Shown here: positions 47,743 through 55,784 of the stretch, in pieces
Position numbering within the stretch: position 1 is the stretch's first letter
Layout: every line of letters begins with the position of its first letter
Assembly: GCA_964509505.1 (NCBI GenBank)
Contig: CAZDYP010000001.1
Coordinates: 1 to 64,000 of the forward strand
Reading direction: 5' to 3'
Length of the DNA stretch: 64,000 bases
Source: CAZDYP01 sp964509505
Lineage (GTDB): Bacteria; Chloroflexota; Anaerolineae; JACRMK01
Notes under the pieces: model-generated
Told to the model about the DNA's origin: nothing
Databases searched by the model: none
What the model saw: the letters and a program-made list of their open reading frames with translations, nothing else
Position numbers and translations under genes: made by a program

Positions 47743-50700
47743 ACGAGCGGCAGATAGACATTTTGTTGACTCGCTTGGGGCGTCAGGTTCACGTTCCACA
47801 GTTGCCGATCATCCCACACCGCCACTTGTGACGGCGTCATCATGCGCCCGCCGACTTGGAAGGTCACGGTGCGTCCCAACACGCCGCAACCGATTGTGTC
47901 TGCGCCTTCCGCAGAGACATGCACCACGTACACGATTTGTCCCCCATAACTTTGAGTTTGCCCCTGCCCACAGACCACAGCCTGTCCTGAGCTTGTCGAA
48001 GGATTGATGCGTGCAATCACGCTCATCCCTACGGTGGGCGTGAAGCTCGCGCCCGCTTGGGTGATGCCGTAATAGGTGCTGGGCGGCAGTTGTGCGTTTT
48101 GTGGAGATTCGATGCGCCCTGTGGGTGTCGCACCCTTCAAGAACCACGTGATAGGTTGCGTCACGCTCAACCAGTAGCCTTGCCCAAACTCAAAGGCCGA
48201 CAACGACACCACATAGGGCGGCACATTCGGCGCGTACACTTGCCAGCCATGCGGACCCGCATAGTGATAGACCATGCGCGCTGTTGGGCTAATCGAGGAC
48301 AATGCCTCCGTGACGCTCCGATTCTCCTGAATAGGATAAGCCACGTTGTTCCAGCCTGCATAGGTCAATGGCACAGGATAGGACGACATTAGCGCATAGA
48401 TGCCTTCGCCTTGCGTCGGCGCAATCGCTTCGTTATGATAAACATCCAACGTCGTCGGCAACCGTTGCCACCCCGTACCGTTCCAAAAATAGAGGGACAG
48501 CAAATTTTCTTCGCCTGGCGGCACCTCGCTGCCAGCATAACGGAAGTCTATGCTTGTGTTCGCCAAACTGGCATTGGCGGTCTTCACTAAGCGATAGGCT
48601 GAACCAACCAACGTCGTCCAAGCAGGCGGCGTTGGTACGGTGGAAACGGCTTGTAGCGCGTAGAAGGCACCAACGTTGAACGTCAGGTTCTTGCCGTAGA
48701 TGATGACACGTCCATCACCTGACAACACAGGCGCATCGTCGTTTTGCAAGAAACCAGGGTCGTCATTTTGGAGGAAACCATCATCGTTCTGCAAGAAGCC
48801 GGGGTTGCCGCCTAGCGAGTAATCGCTGATGGCTTCGCGGCGCGGGTCGGCTTCGTTCACCCACACTTGGATGTAACCTTGCGGCGCAGTTTGCGTCAAC
48901 ACGAAGGTCGTCGCCCATTGGTTGCCACCTACGCTGGTCAAGGTCCGCGTTGGCATGGCGTTGGCATTCGCGGGATACAAGCGTGCCCGCAAATTTGGCA
49001 CACTGCTTGCGGTGACGGTCAACACAATGGTGCGCGAGGTGATAGGCGTCACGAGGATGTCGGGTTGCCAACCTGTCTTTTGATAGACTGTGAGTTGTTC
49101 GTTACCCGCGCTGATCGTCTGGCAGCCTACCATTTGCGCCGTGAGGTCATACAGGCACAAGCGGTCGCCTGCACGCGCGCCATAAGCCGTGACCTGATCT
49201 AACTTCGCGCGGCCCGCGTCAAGCAAGCGATTGCCTTGAAAGAGGAACGCACGCGCGCTGCTGCTTGGTTGATAGCGGCTGCCGTCTTGTTGTGTCAGAT
49301 AGAAGATGGGCACGGCGATGGTTTGCGCGGGCGAGAGCGGCGCGACGAAGGCGAGGCTTGGCAGATTCAACGGCAACACGCTGGGCCCCGTGTTGTTCAA
49401 ATTGGGATTCACCCATGGATAGAACGTCTTGATGGTCGCCCATTCAGAGCGGCCCGTGCTTTGTTGGGCAAGCGAAGTTGCGCAGCCCGGCAGCCACGTC
49501 GCTGTGCGTTTGAACTCGCTATAATCATCACGATAGGGGTCAGCCATCGCCGTGTTTGTGCAGGTATCGAGTGGCCGGACGAGGCCATTGGCATTCACAC
49601 TCAAATAGGCATCATCCAAATACAACAAGTAATGACCCAGCTCATGTGCGAGTGTGCGGGGCCAGTCTTCACCAAGTGTGCCGCTCGCCTTGCCATAGCG
49701 ATTCCACGTCGAACCGATGCGAACTTGACCCGGCCCGTATTGCACGGTCGTCGTCACGGGGTCGGTAAGTGTGCGCGTGGCGATGCCGCCTTGCGTTGCG
49801 TTGGGGCGCATGGCGTTGGTGGCATAGAGGCGAATGTCGGCGCTGCTCCAATTCACCTTGTCGTGATAGACGTTGAAGTTGCCAATGGTCGCTTGCCCAT
49901 TCGACCAGTCGTAGAGGAGTTCAGCAGTGCGCTGCAAATCGTATTGGAGTTGGTTAAGGAACGCAGTGTCGTTACGCGCATCCCATTCAAGCGACACGGA
50001 CAAATTGAAGAGGAGGAGTGGCTTGGCGGCGGAGACGGTCAACGTTTGTACGCCCGCTTGTGTCACCGTGTAAGCGTCGAGTCCGTTGACGATAGGCGTC
50101 GCGCTCGTCGCATAGACGGTGTAACTGTTCGTCGCGGAAATGGGATAGAGCGCAATCAAGCGGTCGCCGATGTCGAGTTGTCCACGTCCTTGTAGGTAGC
50201 CTTGCCCATCGGTGCGGAACGGTGTGCCATCTCCGCGTGTGAATGGATTGGCGTCGCGTGTTTGGTTTACAGGTAGGCGATAGACGATAGCATTCGAGAT
50301 CGGTGTGGTGCCCGTGAGGACGCGCACTTGAGTGCCGCGCACGCGGAAGGGGAAAGTGGTGGATGAAGCGTAAGGGCGTTGGAAGAGGGGGACGCTGTTG
50401 GTAAGTGGCTTTAAACTGGGATAGGCTTCGAGGCGGAAGACGACATTGTCGGATGCGCCGAAGAAGCCACTAGCGAACATATCCCATTCATATACATAAG
50501 GTAAGGCTGCAACCATCCACGCGGCACTGCTGAGCGCGAGGTCGTGATTGTTCGCGGTCAAGTCGTAAGCCGTGGAGCCTTTCCCTTCGTTAAAACGCCA
50601 ATAGCCAATCAGTCCAGAGGCATTACTGTGCGAGGGCGCTTGCATCTCTGTCTGAATTTGTGCCTGTGTGCGGACGACGTTCCACAAGCGTACTTCATCC

Positions 50701-53700
50701 AGCGAGCCTTTGAATGCTTGTGCCGGACTAAAACTGCCACCCACTGCATCTTGTTCCTGTCCTAACACGAGCGCGCCACCCGAAGTCAACATTAGTCCAG
50801 TAGCGATGGTACCGGTATAAACAGGCATGCCATCTTTATAGAGCTTGACTTGCCCATCGGAGTTGCGCCACGTCACGGCGATGTGATGCCATTGCCCATC
50901 GTTAGCCGAGACACCTGTGTTGCCTGTCGTTTGGCCTGCAATATAGATGACAAAGTTTCGATAGTTGTAGAGGGTGAGGTGATTATCTGAACCCGTCACC
51001 GCGTACGAAAACGGCGTGCCATTATTGGCGGTATCGTCGGATTTCATCCAGAAAGACACGGTGGCTGCGGTGTTGGGGAAGCCTGTGAAGGGATTTTCAA
51101 TCGCATAATCATTCCCGCCTCCAAACAGCAGTCCATAGCCCAAGTGGTTGGTGGTCAGGTTGCTCGTTAACGTACCGCTCGCCGCCGTTGCCGTATACCA
51201 CTTACCGCCGCCATCGGGCGAGTAATAGGCGCGGATATTGATCGCGTCCCCGTCAAGGTCAGACAGTGTATAAGTAATGGGGATGATGAGCGAACGCACG
51301 AGGGTATTGCTATAAGCAAAATTGGCGTTCGCGAGCAGATCAGGTCGGTTGAGTGCAACGCGCGGTGGGTTATTGGGTAGCTTACGCGCATGTGCCAGTC
51401 CGTTCAAATAGACCACACTCTGCGCTCCTGATGTTGACGAGCAACTGGGATCGGTGGTGGCGTTGCCCGTCACAATATCCAAATCACCATCGCCATCTAC
51501 ATCACCCAGCGCTACACTAACCGTCGCATCGGTGCCTGCGCCAAAATTGTGTGCGCTGCCAGACTCGGTAAAGTTGCCTGCGCCATCATTCAGGTAAACC
51601 GCGTTTTGCTCGCCTTGGTAGCAATCCGTAGAGCCTCTGGATGCGCCTGAATTGCCGACGACGATATCGAGATCGCCGTCCCCATCTACGTCACCCACTG
51701 CGATGTCCATTGTGTAATCCCAGCCTGTGCCGAAATTACGCACACCTCCAGGCCAGTTGAAGTGGCCCGCGCCATCGTTCAAATAAACAAGGTTCTGTTG
51801 GTTGTAATAGCCCACCACCATATCGTAGTCGCCGTCACCGTCTACGTCAGCTAGCGTGGTGTCGCCTAAGTTGCTGCCGAAACTCAGCACACCTCCAGGC
51901 CAGTTGAAGTTGCCTGCGCCATCATTCAAATAAACTGCACCAGAGCTATTCACATCGGCGATTACGTCAAGGTCCCCATCGCCATCCACATCGCCAATCG
52001 CTCTTACACCTGTGCCTGTGGTGCGTGTGGTAGGGAAGCTGCCAGTGCCATCGTTGAATGCGATCATGCCATTGTAGCTGACGGCGTCTAATGCGCCGTC
52101 GCTGTTCATGTCACCGACAGCAATAATGGCGCCTATGCCAACGGTGCGCGTTATAGAGAAATTCGCTGTGCCATCGTTCAGATAGATCGTGTTGCCACTG
52201 ACAATATCCAACTTGCTGTCGCCGTTCATGTCGGCGACGAGGCCGCCTGCGGTCAAGGTGCGAGTGACGGAAAAATTCCCCGCTCCATCGTTCAGATAGA
52301 GCACGTTTGGTCCATAGGCAGCTGTGGTCACGATGTCCAAAGTGCCATCGCCATCCATGTCTCCCAAAGTGGTACGCACAAGGTTGTTTGTGCTGGGACC
52401 GAAGTTGCGCGCCACTGGGAATTGGCTCGCGCCGTTGTTCAGATACACCGCGCCATACTCCAGTGGATTCGTGATGAAATCATTCCCGACGATAAGGTCG
52501 AGACTGCCATTGCTATCCATGTCGCCAGCTACGAGTGCGTAAGTTTGATTCGAGCTGTCAACACAGATGGCATTCGTCGTAACGCCGCAAGTGACCACAC
52601 CTAGCCAGAAGTTTCCAGAGCCATTATTCAAGTACACCACATTCTGTCCGGGATCGTAGAAGGGATCACCGAAGAATCCATTTTTGACATTGCCCACCCC
52701 GATGTCCAAGTCCCCGTCATTGTCCACATCACCTAAAACCACGCTCTTGGTATTATCATATCCCGTGCCGAAAGTGCGTGTATAGCCAACGGTATTGGGA
52801 AAGTTGCCCGTGCCGTCATTCAAGTAGATGATGTTGGGGGCACCACAGCTAGAAAAACATAAGGCGCTATACTGTGGACCATTGCCCGTCACAATATCCA
52901 GATCGCTATCGCCGTCTATGTCTCCGATGGCGACGCTGTACGTTGTGTCTGACCCCGTGCCAAAATTACGCGCGGTGAAGTTTGCGGTGCCGTCGTTGAT
53001 ATAGACGACATTTTGTCCACCTGTGCATGGGCCAAAGCACGACTCCACATCTCCTGTGACGATGTCCAAATCACCATCGCCATCTACATCCCCTATGACG
53101 ATGGTTTGCGAGTTCGAGCCAAAGGTGCGCGTGAGTGGGAAGTTGCCTGTGCCGTCGTTCAGATAAACGATGTTTTGGCCACTGCTCACCGCAGCAATAT
53201 CTAAGTGTCCATCACCGTTCAAGTCGCCTACAGCTGCACTCACTGCGCTCGCGCTGAAGGTGCGCGTGATGAGGAAATTGCCTGCCCCGTCATTCAAGTA
53301 CGCAATGCGATGAGCGATGAGGTCAAGGTCACCATCTCGATCCAGATCGCCTACTACGATACTTAGCGCATTCGTGCCAAAGGTGCGTGTGAGCGGGAAA
53401 TTGCCCGTGCCATCGTTCAGATAAACGACATTAGGCTGACCACTATTGCCTACTGCAAAGTCGAGGCCTCCATCGCCATCGAGGTCACCAACGGCAATGC
53501 TGCGGGTATTCTCTGTGCCATTACCAAATAAGCGTTTGATCGTGAAGGTATTCGCATCGGCTTGAGGTAATTGCAGCGGCACCGCCGCAACTGGCACGGG
53601 TGCGAGCGCGCGCACCAACAGCAATAAACATGCGAGGGGCAATAGATGTGCGGCAGCGAGGCGCGTCTGCACATTGAAGAAGCGTGCGGTCATCCTAGTA

Positions 53701-53717
53701 CGATTGAAGTGTGTCAT
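47733..53717 (-). CDS. Giant secreted FG-GAP/VCBS, LamG and HExxH-domain protein
   Basis: A 1994-residue secreted protein. After a signal peptide (about residues 14-50) come some fifteen FG-GAP/VCBS propeller repeats with calcium-type DLDGDGDLDIVVGN motifs (60-800), a LamG/concanavalin-like domain (about 865-1025), a region with AHELGHYLLYLDD (about 1355, a zinc-protease motif), three GFLQNDD repeats (about 1640-1660) and a C-terminal part ending QNVYLPLVAR. Start: ATG at 53717 with AGGAG seven bases upstream; the upstream extension is rejected. A widespread 'ttcgacaagctcagga' repeat is translated as STSSGQA near the end. Likely an adhesin or surface protease; the substrate is unknown. Confidence 0.83.
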   Translation of the reverse strand: MTHFNRTRMTARFFNVQTRLAAAHLLPLACLLLLVRALAPVPVAAVPLQLPQADANTFTIKRLFGNGTENTRSIAVGDLDGDGGLDFAVGNSGQPNVVYLNDGTGNFPLTRTFGTNALSIVVGDLDRDGDLDLIAHRIAYLNDGAGNFLITRTFSASAVSAAVGDLNGDGHLDIAAVSSGQNIVYLNDGTGNFPLTRTFGSNSQTIVIGDVDGDGDLDIVTGDVESCFGPCTGGQNVVYINDGTANFTARNFGTGSDTTYSVAIGDIDGDSDLDIVTGNGPQYSALCFSSCGAPNIIYLNDGTGNFPNTVGYTRTFGTGYDNTKSVVLGDVDNDGDLDIGVGNVKNGFFGDPFYDPGQNVVYLNNGSGNFWLGVVTCGVTTNAICVDSSNQTYALVAGDMDSNGSLDLIVGNDFITNPLEYGAVYLNNGASQFPVARNFGPSTNNLVRTTLGDMDGDGTLDIVTTAAYGPNVLYLNDGAGNFSVTRTLTAGGLVADMNGDSKLDIVSGNTIYLNDGTANFSITRTVGIGAIIAVGDMNSDGALDAVSYNGMIAFNDGTGSFPTTRTTGTGVRAIGDVDGDGDLDVIADVNSSGAVYLNDGAGNFNWPGGVLSFGSNLGDTTLADVDGDGDYDMVVGYYNQQNLVYLNDGAGHFNWPGGVRNFGTGWDYTMDIAVGDVDGDGDLDIVVGNSGASRGSTDCYQGEQNAVYLNDGAGNFTESGSAHNFGAGTDATVSVALGDVDGDGDLDIVTGNATTDPSCSSTSGAQSVVYLNGLAHARKLPNNPPRVALNRPDLLANANFAYSNTLVRSLIIPITYTLSDLDGDAINIRAYYSPDGGGKWYTATAASGTLTSNLTTNHLGYGLLFGGGNDYAIENPFTGFPNTAATVSFWMKSDDTANNGTPFSYAVTGSDNHLTLYNYRNFVIYIAGQTTGNTGVSANDGQWHHIAVTWRNSDGQVKLYKDGMPVYTGTIATGLMLTSGGALVLGQEQDAVGGSFSPAQAFKGSLDEVRLWNVVRTQAQIQTEMQAPSHSNASGLIGYWRFNEGKGSTAYDLTANNHDLALSSAAWMVAALPYVYEWDMFASGFFGASDNVVFRLEAYPSLKPLTNSVPLFQRPYASSTTFPFRVRGTQVRVLTGTTPISNAIVYRLPVNQTRDANPFTRGDGTPFRTDGQGYLQGRGQLDIGDRLIALYPISATNSYTVYATSATPIVNGLDAYTVTQAGVQTLTVSAAKPLLLFNLSVSLEWDARNDTAFLNQLQYDLQRTAELLYDWSNGQATIGNFNVYHDKVNWSSADIRLYATNAMRPNATQGGIATRTLTDPVTTTVQYGPGQVRIGSTWNRYGKASGTLGEDWPRTLAHELGHYLLYLDDAYLSVNANGLVRPLDTCTNTAMADPYRDDYSEFKRTATWLPGCATSLAQQSTGRSEWATIKTFYPWVNPNLNNTGPSVLPLNLPSLAFVAPLSPAQTIAVPIFYLTQQDGSRYQPSSSARAFLFQGNRLLDAGRAKLDQVTAYGARAGDRLCLYDLTAQMVGCQTISAGNEQLTVYQKTGWQPDILVTPITSRTIVLTVTASSVPNLRARLYPANANAMPTRTLTSVGGNQWATTFVLTQTAPQGYIQVWVNEADPRREAISDYSLGGNPGFLQNDDGFLQNDDPGFLQNDDAPVLSGDGRVIIYGKNLTFNVGAFYALQAVSTVPTPPAWTTLVGSAYRLVKTANASLANTSIDFRYAGSEVPPGEENLLSLYFWNGTGWQRLPTTLDVYHNEAIAPTQGEGIYALMSSYPVPLTYAGWNNVAYPIQENRSVTEALSSISPTARMVYHYAGPHGWQVYAPNVPPYVVSLSAFEFGQGYWLSVTQPITWFLKGATPTGRIESPQNAQLPPSTYYGITQAGASFTPTVGMSVIARINPSTSSGQAVVCGQGQTQSYGGQIVYVVHVSAEGADTIGCGVLGRTVTFQVGGRMMTPSQVAVWDDRQLWNVNLTPQASQQNVYLPLVAR
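47979..48003 (-). repeat. 'cctgagcttgtcgaagga' repeat inside the giant secreted gene
   Basis: TCCTGAGCTTGTCGAAGGA, the common TTCGACAAGCTCAGGA repeat type, is read in frame on the minus strand as NPSTSSGQA. Confidence 0.65.
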
Positions 53718-54188
53718 TGGTGAACTCCTATTGGGACGTACTGAGGCAACCACGTCTTGAGACAGCCACAAAACTCGTTACCGCACTGCGTTTGTTTCTC
53801 AAGGTGTGGTTGTATGGATTGGTGTCGGGAAAGTAGGGGTGAAGCATTTGCGCCAAAGTAGCTTGAAAAACAAGGCATCCCCACGCAAAGGCTTCGCCTC
53901 TACGCTAAACTTGGTGACAGTATAGCCGATTTGCGGCGCGTTGTCTGTGCGCTAGTTCACATTTGGCGAGGCAAATTATACAGTTCATAAATTCCTCAAT
54001 GGAGTGGTCTACGCAAAGTTTGCCCCCACCCTATCCGTTGGCTATAATCTCCTCATCGCCATCTACTATCCGCTATTCGCCGTCTGCCATTCGCCATTCG
54101 CCATCTACCATTTACATCCTGACAGCGTTGTTTGCGGTGTCGAAGGACACCATGCTAAAGCACCGCTTCGCTGTCCGCCATCTGCCTT
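53718..54188. other. Intergenic region, 471 nt
   Basis: Upstream of both the giant gene (minus) and the crp-like gene (plus), so it should hold two promoters; none has a convincing consensus pair. At 54056-54112 there are CCGCTATTCGCCGTCTGCC-type words, the same family that flanks the toxin-antitoxin pair. CCACGCAAAGGCTTCGCCTC (about 53881-53900) is a small palindromic repeat. No gene is seen. Confidence 0.6.
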
Positions 54189-54917
54189 ATGAACCCCTCT
54201 GAAAAAATTCTCCCTTTCTTGAAACAGCTCCCCCTCTTCGCCACGCTGAACGACGACGCACTGCAAACCATCAGTCACGACTTCTCTTTGCGCGCCTACA
54301 CTCAAGGCCAGCTCATTGTGCATCAAGCGGACACGAGCCGCGCCTTGTACATCGTGCAGAAAGGCAAAGCGCGGATTTTCAAGACCTCGCCTGAAGGTCA
54401 CGAGATGACCATCAACATCCTCACAGTAGGTGACATCTTCGGTGAGTTTGCGGTGTTTGACCGTCAGCCACGCTCCGCCTCGGTCGAGGCACTCACGCGT
54501 TGCGCGCTGTTACACATGAATGGTGAGCAATTTGTGTGGCATTTTCGTGCCGTACCTGAACTCGCGTTTCAGACGGCGTGCCTGCTTGCCACCAAAGCGC
54601 GTTGGACAACAACCTATGCGGAATTGATGGGACAATACGATGCGGCTGGTCGCTTATTGCATTTGTTCCTGTTGTACAAAGAGCATTTCGGCGAGGAGCT
54701 CGAAGCGGGGAAACGCTATACAGTGGATTTGTCGCTGAACCAAGCAGGGCTGGCATCGTTGGTTGGCGTGCGGCGCGAGTGGGTCAGTCGCCTGCTGAAG
54801 CAGTGGCACGCGCGAGGCCTCCTCGCATATCAGCACGGAAAGATCATCATCCTCGACTTGCCGCAGGTCGTGGCAGAACGCGATCGGCACATCGAGGCGA
54901 ACGTCAGCCTCAGTTAG
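54189..54917 (+). CDS. Crp/Fnr-family transcription regulator
   Basis: A 242-residue regulator: cyclic-nucleotide-binding fold (LIVHQADTSRALYIVQKGKARIFKTSPEGHEMTINILTVGDIFGEFAVFDRQPRSASVEAL, about 40-110), dimer helix, and winged HTH (LNQAGLASLVGVRREWVSRLLKQWHARGLL). The phosphate-binding pocket reads GEFAVFDRQPRSASV, near the cAMP-binding consensus GELAL...RSA, so a cyclic nucleotide ligand is possible; a class III cyclase-domain gene lies in the same window. No Fnr-type cysteines at the N terminus. It is convergent with a methyltransferase gene and overlaps it by 8 nt at the ends. Confidence 0.92.
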   Translation: MNPSEKILPFLKQLPLFATLNDDALQTISHDFSLRAYTQGQLIVHQADTSRALYIVQKGKARIFKTSPEGHEMTINILTVGDIFGEFAVFDRQPRSASVEALTRCALLHMNGEQFVWHFRAVPELAFQTACLLATKARWTTTYAELMGQYDAAGRLLHLFLLYKEHFGEELEAGKRYTVDLSLNQAGLASLVGVRREWVSRLLKQWHARGLLAYQHGKIIILDLPQVVAERDRHIEANVSLS

Positions 54918-55776
54918 TTTTTCGCGCCACGATCACACACAAATTGCTTTGGCTCTCATCCACCGTGCCGATGAGCGAGAGGAAAAATGTGGTGTTGGCA
55001 AAGCCGCACTCTTGCAACAGCGTGCGATAATCGTCGGAGGTGTATGCTTGAAAGGTGTTGGTGTATGAGGTGACGTTGCCGTTGCCCAGTGTGACAATGA
55101 AGTAGCGGTTGGTGGTGGCGCGTTCCGCCTCGTGCCAGAAATGCTCGGTCAAGCAGAGATAAGGTTCTTCGGAAAATAAACCTCGCTCGCGCATGTACCA
55201 TGTTGGCGCTTGTTGCCCCATGGGTTGAATCGCCGCGAAGGTGTGCGGCTCAAGCAACAAAATACCATCATCAACCAGTGCAGCGTGCGCTTGTTTGAGG
55301 ATGTGTTCGGCAGCGGGACGACGAAACACATTCAGCTCACCATAAATCAACATCACCAAGCCATAGCCTGCGCCATAGTCGGCGGCACGCACATCCGTGA
55401 GCTCATAGCGACAGGCCAGCGCATGAGTTTGTGCTTGCTCTCTCGCATACGCAATGGAAGCAGGTGAGTAGTCAATGCCGACGCACGTGTGACCCAACGC
55501 GGCGAGGCGACTCGTGTATAGACCTGGTCCGCAACCGAGGTCAAGGATTTTTGTGGGTTGCTCATGCAAGATGATCTGATGAATCCACGCCACCTGTTCA
55601 TCTATTTTTGCGAAGCGCCGACTCGCGGCGTCGTGCGCTTGTGACAGGTGCTCCTTGAGCATTCGTGCGCTGAAGGCAGGTTCGTGCCATGGGATGTTGT
55701 CGCCTTCGCTCCAGGGGATGGGGGGAATCGTGCGAGTGAGAATAATGGGGAGGGTGAGAGGGTTTAAGGCGGACAT
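54910..55776 (-). CDS. Class I SAM-dependent methyltransferase
   Basis: A 288-residue methyltransferase with motif I ILDLGCGPGLYTSRLAALG, acidic GIDYSPASI, and YGLVMLIYGELNVFRR as motif II/III. The N-terminal extension (about 80 residues) and the C-terminal part (WHEAERATTNRYFIVT..., TFQAYTSDDYRTLLQECGF) resemble small-molecule methyltransferases. The substrate is unknown. The ATG at 55776 is chosen; the longer reading to 55806 needs a TTG and overlaps the DUF262 gene's stop. It lies nine bases after that stop, so the two may be co-transcribed. Confidence 0.83.
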   Translation of the reverse strand: MSALNPLTLPIILTRTIPPIPWSEGDNIPWHEPAFSARMLKEHLSQAHDAASRRFAKIDEQVAWIHQIILHEQPTKILDLGCGPGLYTSRLAALGHTCVGIDYSPASIAYAREQAQTHALACRYELTDVRAADYGAGYGLVMLIYGELNVFRRPAAEHILKQAHAALVDDGILLLEPHTFAAIQPMGQQAPTWYMRERGLFSEEPYLCLTEHFWHEAERATTNRYFIVTLGNGNVTSYTNTFQAYTSDDYRTLLQECGFANTTFFLSLIGTVDESQSNLCVIVARKTN

Positions 55777-55784
55777 GAATATGT

